Shown: in pieces, positions 32,002 to 44,912 of the stretch
How the letters are laid out: each line of letters opens with the position of its first letter
Numbering within the stretch: the first letter of the stretch is position 1
DNA from: Nematopogon swammerdamellus
Lineage: Eukaryota > Arthropoda > Insecta > Lepidoptera > Adelidae
DNA: 64,000 bases
Assembly (NCBI GenBank): GCA_946902875.1
Contig: OX336349.1
Coordinates: 9,571,891 to 9,635,890, forward strand
Direction of reading: 5' to 3'
Notes under the pieces: model-generated
Database searches by the model: none
Told to the model about the DNA's origin: nothing
Seen by the model: only the letters and a program-made list of their open reading frames with translations
Translations under genes and position numbers: made by a program

Positions 32002-32200
32002 TTTTTTTTTATGTAAACCAGCATGGGTGACTGTGCCGAGGGACCAATGGTGCGTTGACAGAGCCAAAAATCACCTCTCCTCGCGAAACCACGCTCAGTT
32101 ATAGGTGCCATGCCAGCAGATTTGCGGACTGTTGCTAGGCTATCTAGCCCATTAATACGACGCTTGAAGGACATGCACGTAGGAACATGATAGTCAAATG
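32002..32200 (-). mobile_element. LINE A 3' tail, copy 4
   Basis: Poly-T, ATGTAAACCAGCATGGGTG, GAGCCAAAAATCACCTCTCC and TTGCTAGGCTATCTAGCCC match the LINE A tail, antisense. It is truncated in the last coding residues. Confidence 0.85.
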
Positions 32201-32270
32201 CGATACATGCAGGTATAGAAGAAAGGGTCATACATAAGCAGCCAGCGGTATTATGCCGCGTACAGACTGG

Positions 32271-32487
32271 TAGAGATGTTCTAACTCAAAATGGCTCGTC
32301 CCCTCCACCTCATATGTACACGTGGCGTCTTAACCAATAGCTCTGTTGTTCGAATTATTAGCCAATTATATGCGCCACATTTACATGTGCGTATTTTTTA
32401 ACTTTGTGTAACTACACAACTGCACTAACATTATTAAAGCCAAATCGTTGTGGAGGGGGCGAGCCACTTTGAGTTAGAACATCTCTA
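32271..32487. mobile_element. MITE with 37-bp TIRs
   Basis: TAGAGATGTTCTAACTC...GGCTCGTCCCCTCCAC at the left is inverted at the right as GTGGAGGGGGCGAGCC...GAGTTAGAACATCTCTA. The terminal TA could be part of a TA target duplication. No ORF. Confidence 0.9.
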
Positions 32488-33248
32488 CAATGTAACATGC
32501 AATACATTCTACACGTGTTACATCAGTCTAAAAGCATTGAACCGAACGAAAGTAAGTATGTATACTTACTTACTTTGGCAGCAGCAAACTCTTTTTTAAA
32601 CGTAGACATAGAAAACTTACACTGAGGCGTAAAAAAATGTCTAGCAAAGTTTCTTGCCAGTTCTTCTTTACTAATATAATCGAACTGGCTAAATGGCTAA
32701 ATGTTGAATGACGAATCCGAGTGCACTGTACTGTCTATGGATGATGAATAAAGAATAAAGAACCTCCTGCGTACACCCACTTCGCCCCTTTGTGCTCGTC
32801 CGGAAAACCGAAAAATTGATGGCTTGCTCCGCGCATATTATTATAGTGCTCGTAGCATTCGCGGCAAAGGCACGGTTCGTGCGCAAGACGTCCAGACTAT
32901 ATGGGAATTGGTTACCTTACATGTTACATTGCAGCAATGTGTACGGCAAATTCTTGCATTGCATGTTAGATTACATCAATCTGTACGCGGCATTACACCA
33001 AATCCCAAAATTAGTATTAGGAATAGTGAACTAATTAAAGCGGACCGGGCGCACCGCACATCCCGTCATTAATCTGGCTGAATGATTCGGCCTAGCTGGA
33101 ACACATAGTGCAGCGCACAGTGGACGATGAGGTGTTGCCCGCGTGCATATAAATGGGGATAATACAAAAATGTCAGCAAAGCGCAAACATGTTCACACCA
33201 TACTGAATTCTGCAGCAATTTTATACATCTTACGCACTTACTGAAATT
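32488..33248. other. Unassigned sequence
   Basis: No gene recognised. Overlapping short frames near 32792-33072 carry no motif. Confidence 0.35.
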
Positions 33249-33420
33249 AAAAAAAAACCGGCCATGTGCGAGTCGGACTAGAGCACCGAGGTTTCCGCAC
33301 CACAAAAAAAAAGTTGAAAAAAAAACACATTTCTTATACCCTTAATTTTACTTTTTTTTTATGTTTTTATTATTTGTTGTTATATTCGCTAAAATAGCAC
33401 ATCTTTATATATATAATTCT
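33249..33420 (+). repeat. Repeat P, left-end fragment
   Basis: AAAAACCGGCCATGTGCGAG, TCGGACTAGAGCACC and GGTTTCCGCACCAC are the known start of the P-type repeat. A degraded ATTCGCTAAAATAGCACAT follows. Confidence 0.7.
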
Positions 33421-34563
33421 TATGTATGTGTGTTCATAACCTTACTCCTCTTAAACGGCTGGATTTGGATTAAATTTTGTGTGTTTATTTGAGTGAGTCC
33501 CTGGATGGTTTGAAAATACAATTGAACCCGGTAGATGGCGTCGTGGTAAGTCCACTAGCTATTACGGTTCCAAAGTTCTGTTTTTAATAATGTACTTTTT
33601 AGTTACGTAGACTTCGAGTTGTGTTATTCAGTACACCTACAAGTATATACAGCCCAATTCATGTGCAATATCTCAGCACACCACACTGCAGTCCAGCGCA
33701 ATCTGTCACTCCGTTGAACTTTAGCCTCGAGCTTTGCAAAACTTACAACGCCTCCCTATCCCCCAGCTTCCCCTCGCCGCCCCTCCGCCGCCCCACACTG
33801 ACTCGCTCTCCCAAACAACGGCGTGTTGTTACGTTACACTCCATCTAAACTTTATCCGAAAGAGTGCGCGGAGGCACTCCACTGTGCAAGCTGTCTCGCT
33901 CGGCACTGCGCGAACCAGCGACATTACTGCCCATCAACTATATACGAGTATAATAATATTATATCTAATATTATTAAAACGCATCAGGGAAAACCCCATG
34001 CCGATCTTATATAATAAGCGAACATAGAATTATGATGACGTTACCTATTTTGCGCTTTATTAATTAGGATTTAAATATTAATTAATTATTAATTATTGAA
34101 CTTGTCTTATATTCATGTCGTAAGATCATTAATATAAAAAATCCACTTATATCATCAAAGGAGGGTTCAATCATTTAATTTTTAAAAGTCCCGCTTCTCC
34201 TTTTTTGTTTAAAACAAAATTAGATTAGCGAAAGTTGTATCTTACCCAGAAACCAAATTGGTAGAACTTATATTATAGGTACGAGTATATACCGTTTATG
34301 TAGTATCTGAATAGGTACGATAAAATATAGGGTAGGTATATTGTATCGTGTATACTTTTAAATTATTTTACTAGCTTTATATTAGTTTGACTTGTATGCG
34401 GTGAAATCGTGACGTGCGTCGTCAAATCTTGCAACTGAATTTTAAACCAGTTCCACCCAACCGATTGAGCAGGAATTTTGCACAGACTTTAGGAGCTGGT
34501 GACAATAAAATCTACTATATTCAAAATTGTAAAAAAAAATGGGTGGGTGTACGCGCGTTAGAA
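33421..34563. other. Unassigned sequence
   Basis: Nothing assigned. The 33740-33840 piece is C-rich (CCCCTCGCCGCCCCTCCGCC), but its open frames are overlapping and motif-free. Confidence 0.35.
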
Positions 34564-34846
34564 TATACACGGTGTTGCAGTTGCCCCCCGTAATATATTT
34601 AACGGACATAAGGGGGTTATTCTATATGTGAAACTCAACAACTTCTGTGGCGAAAAAAAATTTTTTTAAACAAAACAATATATTTTTTCCATACAAATTT
34701 TAAATACCTACCTATTCTTAAAATGCATGGAGAAAAAAATATTTTTTTTCTTCAAATTATAAAGTCGTAGAACATAAGTAGTTCTATTTCACGTACAGAA
34801 TCACCCCCTTTCGGGTTTTACGGTTGGGGTTGCAACGCCGTGTATA
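34564..34846. mobile_element. MITE with TATACACGGNGTTGCA ends
   Basis: Left TATACACGGTGTTGCAGTTG is inverted at the right as GGGTTGCAACGCCGTGTATA. Inner AAGGGGGTTATTCTATATG and GTACAGAATCACCCCCTTTC are inverted as well. There is no ORF. Confidence 0.85.
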
Positions 34847-34851
34847 CTTCT

Positions 34852-35035
34852 TTTTTTATGGAATCTAAAACGGTTGGCTACATCACCTACAACATCCGCG
34901 ATGTCAGCCCATAACACCGGGTGAACTAGGTGCCATGTCAGTACTTCCCTTCATTTCATGTCATGTTTAATTTACACTGAACTAGACGGAAAATACGAAA
35001 TATTTACATAGCCGTTTCGATCAACGTTTCATCCT
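34852..35035 (-). mobile_element. SINE S copy, 5'-truncated
   Basis: The antisense tail ATGGAATCTAAAACGGTTGG and body (CATCCGCGATGTCAGCCC, CACCGGGTGAACTAGGTGCC) stop near GCCGTTTCGATCAACGTTTC. It follows directly on a MITE. Confidence 0.85.
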
Positions 35036-35265
35036 TTGGAGTGATTAAAAAAACCATTCCCCTCTCGACCCCTTAGAACCCTTCGACTCTTTGGAACGCT
35101 CTGACCTCTTCGACCCCTCCGACCCTTCGACCCCTCTTCAATATTAAAATAACCTCAAAAACTAAAAAGCACAAAATAAAAAATTAAATAAAAAACTTTT
35201 TAAAAACAAGCTTTATAAAAATTTTATTAAAATGAACAAAATTAATTTAGGATTTCTTTGTTTTC

Positions 35266-35415
35266 AAAAAGCTTATTGCGCGAATTGTAAAGAAAATACA
35301 TATGAGGAAAGTACTTCCCTATCAACCAATCATTATCCAGTTAAATTATTTGGTACCTACTTTGAGCATTTCATAAGTAGGTATTTTCTTTACAATTCGC
35401 GCGACCAGCTTTTTA
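35266..35415. repeat. Inverted repeat, ~35-bp arms
   Basis: AAAAAGCTTATTGCGCGAAT and TTGTAAAGAAAATAC at the left are inverted at the right as GTATTTTCTTTACAATTCGC and GCGACCAGCTTTTT. The ~80-bp AT-rich loop has no ORF. It may be a minimal foldback MITE. Confidence 0.8.
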
Positions 35416-35830
35416 AGAACAAATCGAAAACCTGAACTTATTAATTTTAGTACATTTTTTATGAAGCATGTTTTTAAAATGGTTTCTTAGTTAATATTTT
35501 TTATACACCTTGGTTGCTCTTAGAACCAGACGATTACCACCAAATCATCAGCGGCAATGCTCTCTATCCAAGGCTGCAAGGCAAAGTAATTATCAATAGT
35601 TCTAAGCGCCTCATGGTGCTAGGAAGGCAGACTTGGCTGTGTGACGTCACGGCCGCCGCCGGCACCGCTTGATCGATGAGAGCACGTTATGACGAAGGCT
35701 CCGGGGCGGCAATGAAAAATAACATTACCAGGAGGGGGACACTGCAGCCGGGGGCATCGCGGGAGCAGGGCGGCCTTAAATATCCGTATGTGATGAGAGC
35801 TCGTGCAACTGAAAAAAGATATGCTTGATA

Positions 35831-36130
35831 GATAGGTGACCGCTCGACCGTTGGAGGCTGACCGTGGTTCGGAATCCACGTATCAATCTGTATGTCCCAT
35901 CCTTCTTACCTTACTAGGTGGTAGGGTTTAACTCGACCGAGTTGATACCACCGCACTGAATGAAAGGTCAGTTGAAACGGCTTGAAATAGTTCGTGTTTT
36001 TCGTCCAGTTCAGTGTAGCCGGCACGACCGAAGGGAAGCACTGACATGGCACCTAGTTCACCAAGGTGTTATGGGCTGACATCACGGATGTAGTAGGTGA
36101 TATAGCCAACCTTGTCAGTTTCCATAACAA
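35831..36130 (+). mobile_element. SINE S copy truncated inside the 5S piece
   Basis: Begins GATAGGTGACCGC, the end of the 5S-derived module. GGTTCGGAATCC (B box), the body and TGTCAGTTTCCATAAC follow. A short A-rich tail is present. Confidence 0.85.
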
Positions 36131-37910
36131 AAACACACAAAAAACATAAAAACACAAATAAATCTAAAAATAACCTAAAACGATCTAAAATTGAACAACT
36201 GGTGTGAAAAAGAATTGAATAGCTAATACTAGACGTAATTACACTGGTCCTTACTAGATTACCAACGCTTACAGCTCTATAAATGTCTGTTTCTACACGA
36301 TTTACGTTCTATCCCCTCTCCGCTGCAGTGGCGGCCATTTGCCAATCAAACCGTGATTTACGTGCACCTCCCCCGCCCCCCTTCCGCCGAGCTGCAGCAC
36401 ATACCACCCCTCTCCCCGGTAACTGACCGATGTAAAAAGACAAAAAAGACAACGGTCAAATATGGAGCATATTTCATAACGATATTCTGACCGTTGATAT
36501 TATCAAAATATTAGGCTTTTGATGAGACTTGCTCTATTCTGAAATATTGAATAAAAACGTTCAAGAAGTAAATCACTGAGCATGACGGGGCTGTATTATC
36601 ATTGTATTATATATACCAAAGGGACGAATATAACATTTGAATTAAATATGAATTGAGTTGAATATTTTCTGTGGTCTTTTATATTTTTAAGTATTTTATT
36701 TATTAATAATGAAATTTCTAATCTTATCATAGTACTAACGTTCTTTAATCACAAACACGTTTTAATTTAGGTAATAAGATTTGTTTAATTTCATGTCCAT
36801 GCGTGTGATTTCATTTCAATTCTTTGTTTTGCGTTTGCGTTTTTATGATTAAGTTTTTACGATTTTAGTCCCAAATTCATGTATTTTAATAAGCATCAGA
36901 TAGCTCAGCCGAAAACATGAACCCGGGTCTAAAAAAAGCCCCCATTCGTTTATTTTCTCAAACCGCGTCTATCTGCCGACGCTTTCTCCAAATATAATTT
37001 CCCGACTCTCGCGAGCGGGCGTCGGGTCTGCTTCGGACATTCCTTTAAGTAAGGAAAAACGCCCCGATTTTCCTTTTGCTAATAAGGTCAATGACAGAAT
37101 GGGCCCTTGAGGAAATTCCCGTCCGGACCTTCCGAGGGACGAGATCGATGAGTGTGACAAATAGTTTTTAGAATAGCGGTTAATGTGATCACGATTGATT
37201 TAATCTGAGTTTCAGTTCGCCCCATGAAAATAAGTATCCAGAAATGACATTGCCATCATTTGCCATACCTTGTCACAAACAGATTCTTGTGATTCTTTAG
37301 ATTGAGCAATAGTCTGATTTCAACTTTATGCTGTAAATAATTACGTTCTTGTGAGCGGTAGTATAGGTTAATTATTTGTAACTATAATAACATAACATTG
37401 TAACTTGCGAAATTTGTTTGTCAGTTCTTCTTCGCATTGAAATAGAACTGGCGAAATCGAAGAGTAGACTACCTACCTATGGATGAAATTATACAATAAA
37501 CAATACACATTTGATCTGTATGCCCTACGTTTGAAAAACGTCATTTGCGGCACACAGAAGACAGATACCTACATGAGTAAACAAGGCGTGGCAACCTCCA
37601 ATCAATATCACTGTTCACTTTTCTTTCACCTCATCGACAAGTTGATACTACTTTTAGTTACTGATTCTCATTCATTTCCCCTATTCATAGATATCCCTTT
37701 GTTAAAACTTTGAATATAGCCGTTTGTGGCTCGAGGACATTTTGTTTCAGCTCAATCTAAAATCTAATTTATAGCTTTCCACTAACTTTTGTTCTAGATT
37801 TGTGAAGTTTCATTGACAAGAATGGGCAATTAGGCAAAAGTTTAGCAATTTACAACAAGAAAATAGCGAGAACCAAATTCTCGTAGAAACGATTCGATGG
37901 AGTAGATCTC
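36131..37910. other. Unassigned sequence
   Basis: No gene or repeat edge recognised. It includes low-copy-looking text such as 36960-37160. Confidence 0.35.
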
Positions 37911-38013
37911 TTTTTTTTATGGAAACTGACACGGTTGGCTACATTACCTACAACATCCGTGATGTCAGCCCATAACACCGGGTGAATTAGGTGCCATGTC
38001 AGTGTTTCCCTTC
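37911..38013 (-). mobile_element. SINE S 3' fragment
   Basis: Poly-T, ATGGAAACTGACACGGTTGG and CACCGGGTGAATTAGGTGCC match the SINE 3' end, antisense. It stops after CAGTGTTTCCCTTC. Confidence 0.85.
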
Positions 38014-38109
38014 TATAAAGAGAATATGTTATAAATTTAAAAAAAAATAAATTGTTATTAGCACTTTAAATGTACGATGCAAGTAAAATAACTGTAAGGA
38101 GTCAATGTG

Positions 38110-38290
38110 AGTGGAAGGGTTGCGAAGGGTTCAGATCGGGCATATTCTCCAGAAGACTCAGAAACGTAATAGCCGAGGGTCGGTACCCGAAACCGACGAG
38201 CGTGTATGAAAAACATTATGAATGTTGAGGAGGCGTCAAAGGTATTTCGAGATCGTGGCGTGTGGAGATGTCTGTCTAACCCGCAGGCGT
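38110..38290 (+). mobile_element. LINE C ORF2 tail, copy 1
   Basis: The final residues read 'MNVEEASKVFRDRGVWRCLS', paralleling 'MRVEEAAEVGQDRDKWKSVV' at 46829. Such an EEA..DRxxW motif is the typical end of RTE/R1-type LINE reverse transcriptases. Upstream CCGACGAGCGTGTATG is shared too. Confidence 0.65.
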
Positions 38291-38549
38291 TTCAACCTTT
38301 CTTATTAACTGGCATACTTTTTCATCTACAAAAATTTCACGGCACACCACATTTATGTTCATCACATATGAAATTTAGAAAAGTAAAAACTATTGGCGAC
38401 TTCGTACGTAATGTACACTGTATAATTATGTACCTAATTTATCAGTGAAAATTCTCATTTTACCCGAGGATATCAAAATGTTCTCATTACTTTCCTGAGA
38501 ACTCGCATTTAATTTGTTGAGGTGTTCAAACAAATCAGTCACAAAATTT

Positions 38550-38886
38550 ACATACATACATATCACACACGCTGAATCCCGACAATCGGGGTAAACAGAG
38601 TAATCGGTGTTGTGCTGCAATAACTCTGGCAAATTACAGCACAACACCGACCACCACGTTTCGCAAAGTATTCGAACAAGATTCAATCGATCAAGCAGCA
38701 AGTAAGGCACTAAGACCCACCTGCCGCATGACTCGGTGTAAGTACCGTGCCAAGGTGAGAGTTGGCGAGCCTGTCGCCCTTTAGCACGGCATCTTGTCCT
38801 TATCCCTTAGTCGCCTTTTACGACATGCATGGGGAGAGATGCAGTGGGGCTGTTCTTTTTAAGTACCGACCCCACACGGTACTTAA
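38550..38886 (-). mobile_element. Hairpin family H, full copy
   Basis: Antisense copy running from CACACGCTGAATCCCGACAA, through the inverted pair GGTGTTGTGCTGC / GCACAACACCGACC and AAGGCACTAAGACCCACCTG, to the head GGCTGTTC...GACCCCACACGGTAC. It is the best reference copy for the family, about 335 bp. Confidence 0.85.
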
Positions 38887-38891
38887 AAAGA

Positions 38892-38935
38892 CACAAAATG
38901 TCATTGTTGATAATCATCCACAATGACATTTTGTG
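38892..38935. repeat. Perfect 16-bp-stem hairpin
   Basis: CACAAAATGTCATTGT pairs perfectly with ACAATGACATTTTGTG across a 12-nt loop, directly outside an H element. Confidence 0.9.
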
Positions 38936-41790
38936 ACTGTCAGATAGACAATTCTTAACATAATGATCTTTTCTTCCGCGGTTTTCATGCAAATTTGGAT
39001 GAAGTGTCTCACACTTAGAATTCGCGGCTCACCTGATGCCACTCGCGGCACACCTGATGTCACTCGCGGCACACCGGTGTAAACCCCTGGTCTAGCCCGT
39101 TGGGAGATGTGCTGTTACATATATGTATGTCAAATTGTTGTGGGTTTTACTGGTCCCCAAGCTTTACGATTAGGTATTGCATATACAGATCCCCAGAGTT
39201 CATCAGTTAACTGTACTGCATATTACAAATGCTTACGAATGTATATTGAACCCACTTTCACTCTTACCCTCCAACCAATAAAGTTGAACCAAAATACTTG
39301 CAACGACGCCGCCGCCACTGCGCTGTCGTCTCGTAAAAGGAATTAAAATTTGGCCGCCGATGTATCGGTCCTTGCGTCGAAACATCGAGGAGGAGCGATT
39401 TAATTAAATCAAATGGGTGGCGTGTCTAATCAACAGTTAAGGAAGGGGATGTAGGATAAATATTGAAACTATCTGGCATAGAAATATGTATAGAAGGGAA
39501 ATTTCCGAATAATACACTCGTCTTAGAAAAATGCAAAATAAAAAACAATATATGTGTGAATAAATTTATTTGTTACAAATTATTAAATATTTTAAGAGCC
39601 AAGTTTATACATGATATAGTTTAATAAAATAATGAGATTTTGATATGTTATCAGTGAATTTTTTTAACTAAAGTAACAGATTAAACTAACTTACCTATAA
39701 ACTTATATCAACTAAATAAACTTATAATAAAGAAATTTAAAATACAATATAATATAATAAATAATAATTAACAAAGAAACAATTAAAGCTAAACAGTATA
39801 AAAGGAAAAAAACAACAACAGCTAAATCCTCCATTGGGACGGTTGTTTTAGTATCAAAAGGATCGAAGCAGCGTACACATAATACAGTCTATTAAATTTA
39901 ATTGAATTAGATGAATGAAAATATAGGCATGAAAAATCCGAGTGAAACTTATAAATACTTAGAAAATTATTAAGCAGATGTAATTTCAGATGTAAAGACT
40001 TATGGAAAGTCACCCTATAATAGTGAACCCCTTGCACAGAGTGGTGGTATGCTGTTGAAATTGTGCAAATAAAACGCAGTGCATCCCTAACGGTAATCCC
40101 TACGGCGACGTGTGCGTACGTACCATCTGGGGGTGCCAATAGTCTTGGATGTTTGTCGATGTCGATATATCGATAGGTAGGTATTTAAAATAAATAATTT
40201 AAACATATATTTTTTAATCGAACTCAAGTTTAACTTTGCTACTGAAATGTTTAGTTCCTAAGAATATTTTAAATATAGTTTGGATAGTGAGAGCATTTGA
40301 GCAGTAGAGAGGGCTGGCACAGATACAAAGTTCCGCTTCTGTCCAAATTATCTAAAACAATTGCAAATGCAGTGTTTCGTTTTGTTTTTCAACAATTTTA
40401 TTTGCAAAAAATATTATTAATTATTTACAATCTGTGCCCGCGTCTCCGCTCGCGTTATTAAGATATTCTTATATCTTGATTTTTATATAGCCGAAGATAT
40501 GCCAGATTGCACTGGTGAAAACCGCGTATAAATTCCGCGCTCTAGTTATAACCGAACGTGTATACTTAACCGAACGTGTATACAGACAGACGGCAGAAGT
40601 TGAATTTTATATTATGAGAAGAGACTACGGTAGAGATTTAAAACACAAACCAAAGGGAAAACATTTAATACGTTTAATGTTTACTTTTTTATTAGCATAA
40701 ACTCAAAGCCAAGTCTCACATTTATGTTTTATTATAAGTATCTTTATAAAATATTCCAAAGTACACTATTTGTTTATTTCAAGGATACTGAGAAGTCTCC
40801 AGAAGAAGCGTTACAGATACTAGCACGCCGTAGCCGCAATCTCACAGAATGTCAACAATGACTGGAGAAAGCGAGTAATTGCCTTAATCCATCCTCACTT
40901 TCAACTCCAGTGGTAGAGCACTAGAGTGCGAAGAAAAAAGAAAAGAAACTGAATACAATGGCCTACATAGGTCTACTAAATTACCTACTTTACTTGCCTT
41001 TTCACTAAAACACTGCGGTAACTATGCTCTAAACCTAAGGACCTAGGACGCGTAACGATTTTATTTTATTTTATTTCATTTTTTTTTCCTTTATTTGGCA
41101 AATCAACAGCAGCTTTACAATAGGTGATGATTACATTTAGGTTATACCATAAAAGCCAATTATTAAGTGAACATTATCAACAATTTTCTGGACAAAACAA
41201 CTGAAATACTGATTATCAATATTTTTGTATATCCTGTCTATTTATCTAAATCTGGTTCAAATCCCCATTATTATAAAAATTTCATAGTGCCTGTACTCCT
41301 GAAATTTTGCACGGCGGTAACGGACATTCTTAGAGAATAATGTATACTCTTCAAACCGAACTTTACGCGATCGAAGTCAGGGTTCCATTTGAAATATGCC
41401 CTTGAATATCGACTATCGATAAACTAATTGCTCACCCACAGCACTAGAGTACAGTACAAACGCACAAATACATACAACCTGCATTGATTTTTCTTAACCA
41501 GTTTAGCGCTCTAGGTTTAGGTATGCCAATATCGATATTAGGGCAGCAGGGGTGCCGGTAACGAGTCAACACAAGCCGGACGTATGGCCTATGTTTGCTT
41601 TGAGGCTGCCGCTGCATCAGGAGAGCCTTCGTACACGCGTGGAGTGCTTTCATAGTCTGGGTACTTAACCTCGTATCGTGGTTCGAGTGCACGTCTATAG
41701 ACATTGTGATGTCATTGTTGGATGGAATTGGAAGCTAATTGAGAGGTAATTCGGGATTAGTGATTGAAAAAAAAAAATTAATGATAAAAC
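38936..41790. other. Unassigned, AT-rich
   Basis: No gene recognised. Near 39010-39075 a TGATG(C/T)CACTCGCGGCACACC motif is repeated about three times. TGTGCCCGCGTCTCCGCTCG near 40433 resembles a Helitron-like end in antisense. Confidence 0.35.
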
Positions 41791-41935
41791 CCGACTACTA
41801 AAAAAATTCAGGAAATATCAGTAGAAAATGCTGTAGTCGGGCTATATGCCTATTCGATATGCCTACACGCCCGAATACAGCATTTTCTACTGATATTTCT
41901 TTGTTTCCAATCTTTTTTAGCAGTCGGGTTTTATA
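41791..41935. mobile_element. Palindromic foldback MITE
   Basis: AAAACCCGACTACTAAAAAA, AGGAAATATCAGTAGAAAAT and GCTGTAGTCGGGC are inverted on the right as GCCCGAATACAGCATTTTC, TACTGATATTTC and AGCAGTCGGGTTTTA. The loop is short. No ORF. Confidence 0.85.
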
Positions 41936-42148
41936 ATTTTTTTATTTTATTTTTTTAATCACCTTTTCCAGCTCTTGACAATCATACCCCAATCGATGGG
42001 GTTAAAGAAAAACTGTTTTAAAAGTCTTAATAACTAAGCTCCTAAACTAATGTAAGTAACTATATTTTTGAGTCGGCGCCAATCAAACATATTGCGGTAT
42101 AATCTTGCGGTACCTATATCATATTGTGATATTGTAATACACTTAATA

Positions 42149-42452
42149 GGCCCACTGTATCTCTCCCCGAATTTCTATGGTAATTAGCAAGCTGATGTGG
42201 CAGTGGGATGGGCACATCTGCCGCAGACCCGATAACCGTTTGAGTAGACGGGTGCTCGAATAAGCAATTAAGCGACTAAGGCATAAGTGCAAGATCTTTC
42301 TAAGGGGCGACATATTAGCAACCTTTCCACGATCCTTCCACAGTAATTAAGTGGGTAGGTAATCGTCTTCGTGACTAACATGCTGCTCGATAACTATTGC
42401 CTTGTCCTAATACTTTGTTAAACGTGATGGTCGGTGTTGTGGAGTAATTAAC
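42149..42452 (+). mobile_element. Hairpin family H, degenerate copy
   Basis: GGCCCACTGTATCTCTCCCC opens the copy; GCGACTAAGGCATAAGTGC and ACGTGATGGTCGGTGTTGTG follow. Unrelated text (about 42180-42260) interrupts the head. Confidence 0.6.
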
Positions 42453-44799
42453 AAAGTTTAAAAAAATTGTTAGGCCTTTAACAATAATTTGTTAATATCA
42501 ACCCCATAATACTCAACTTCTCCAACCCTTAGGGCCCAGAGTCCCTAAGGGATAGAGAACGATCCACGAAATCCAACACAATTACTAAATCCCTCTCACT
42601 TGGGCTCGCCAGCAGTTTATGTATGCTAAAAAACAAATTGAGTCTGTCCACCCTACAATGACGTCTGCAAGTAATTCCGCCCGTAATTCCTCGTTCTGAC
42701 CAAACTCCATCAGCTAATGGTACATGTCATCCTTCTTGTTACACCGATCATAATTTGGAGAATCTGTCTTTTTCATCATGAATTGTAATTTGTAATCCAA
42801 TGTAATGTACCTACTTAGAAATTGAATTGAAATCAACCCAGAATAATAAATAAACATATTGAGAGTAGATTTCAAGAAGTTTAACGTTAAAACGAACTAC
42901 CTAATATATGTCTTCTAGTTAGCTAGAGTATTGACTATGGATGAATCAGACATGCCAGTTCGTCTACATGCATTCGGTGTGTGTTACGCCAGCAGCACAC
43001 ACATAACGAGCGACGCGCTGGCGCTTGCGCGGCGCGGTGTTTAGACACGACATTACACCGGTTCACTAGACACAGCGAACGGTGTAGTTCAGCCACGCTC
43101 GTGGACAGAGCCACACTTCAGGTTTGATGGTCAGTTTGTTTCATGGACAGTGAAGTTGGTGAATTTATTCTACAGAAAGTGGAGAATTTTTTATTTATTA
43201 AAAAAAATAATTTGATTAAAATCTTTCAAAATAACGTCTTCGCACGATAACCTTATTTGATAGAAGGATTTAGAATAACGATAAACGAAAGAAGTTACTT
43301 TTTTTATGATTACTTACCGGTGATTGACAGGATGGGATTGAAAGGAACGGTACGGGACAGAACGGAACCGGAGTCGAAAGGAACGGGATGGAATCAGACG
43401 GGAAGAAACAGAACCGGACTGAACGGAACCTTACAGGAGGACGGGACCTTGCGTGGAATGGAACTGAACATGACGGAATGTGACGGGGCGAGACGGAATG
43501 AAATGAAAACAAACGAGACCCCATTTTGTTACTCTTCTTCTTATATATAGTTATTTTCATAAATGTATGTTATTCTTATGTGTCCTGTCCTGCCTTTTAA
43601 TGTTTTATTAATCGATTGGCTTACGTACTGTGTCTCATCAATAATATTGTAGATTTCTTTTTATGATGTTTTTTATAATAATTGGATTCTACCTAATGTT
43701 TTATATCTCTTACGCATTGTCTGTAAAGGGGGCCAACTGAAAACCGGTGCAGCAGATACGTTAGGTTGCGATGCGACGTTCCAGCAGCAAAATGCGAGGT
43801 TGGTCCATTTTTTCTCCGTTTATACTTTCTTTGTTACAAATTATGTTAAATGATAAAATAAAGAAAATTTAATTTTATTGCTGGGCGATTTTTAGATAAA
43901 ATCAAAAGTTAAATTATATTTAGCTATGAGCGAAAAGAAACTATATCGCAGCAACTGGCGCGCGATGCAGAGAGTGCGCATGCATAAAATGCGTAGCGGT
44001 GCATAAAACTGAGCTAGTTCGCCAGAATGCGCCCCGAGCTCGAGGTTTTTACACGGTTTGCGCACGCTAATGATCCTAGTAAGGGCGTCGTCGCCGGCCG
44101 CGTGGAGTCTTTGCTTAACTCGGATACTGACCCAAAGTACGGGCCTTATTTTGCTTGACCGCCGCGCCTCGTTTATGAACTAAGGATTATATTAATACAC
44201 ACACATAAGGGAATAGCGTTCGGAGGTTTTTTTATAGATTGCAGCACTACAGTCTAGTAACTCCACAGTGTTAGAATTATCAACTAGAGCCAAACTAAAA
44301 GTTAAATATTACCCACTTAAAATATTTACATAATTAGTATTTTGTGGCCAGAATTTGAAAGAAATTTCATATACTTTCATGTATAGTTAAGACATTTAAA
44401 TAGAACTCTCGTCGCTATACAAAATATATACCGACGACAGCTCTTTGTGTGGAAATATAATTTATAACATAATAGGTACCTGCAAAAGTCTAGTAAGGCT
44501 TCGTGGATTATCATCAGTCTATCATGTATCATCTATTCCGTTTACTTAATGATTTAATTGCGTCATTAGCAATACCTGCACCCGTGTGGATCCCCGAATA
44601 TCCTGTTCCATTGCGCGCAGATCAATCTTCTCAGGTCGTCACGGACTATGGGCACTACTAGAGTAGATGCAGGGCTGTAGCAACACAGCTTGAGTAAGGG
44701 AACTTTGTTGCCGTATCAGAGACGTCCCTTTGGATCGCTGGCTATACTGGAATAGAAGAGAACACAGCCGAGGATCAGTACGGTAGTACCAGCACAGTT
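42453..44799. other. Unassigned, with one simple repeat
   Basis: No gene recognised. A CG-richer piece at 42960-43200 with TTCACTAGACACAGCGAACG could be promoter-like, but nothing firm supports this. Confidence 0.3.
43325..43510. repeat. Degenerate (GGAAC/GACGG)n repeat
   Basis: Irregular pentamers (GGAAC, GACGG, GAATG) cover the stretch. They explain the 97-codon open frames on both strands. Confidence 0.85.
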
Positions 44800-44912
44800 G
44801 GCTACAATTTCAGCCTACTCAACCCCCGCATACGACGGAATGTCCATGAACGCCGTTAGACACCTCATGGGCGAATCGGCGCCACATGTCGCGCTTTCAA
44901 TAAAAAAACAAT
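44800..44912 (+). mobile_element. LINE B tail, copy 2
   Basis: CCCCGCATACGACGGAATGT, GTTAGACACCTCATGGG and CACATGTCGCGCTTTCAAT followed by A-run match the LINE B 3' UTR at 61612-61795. Confidence 0.8.

Noticed and set aside
43257..43560. 97- and 96-codon ORFs on both strands
   Set aside because: Explained by the degenerate GGAAC/GACGG pentamer repeat, which avoids stop codons.
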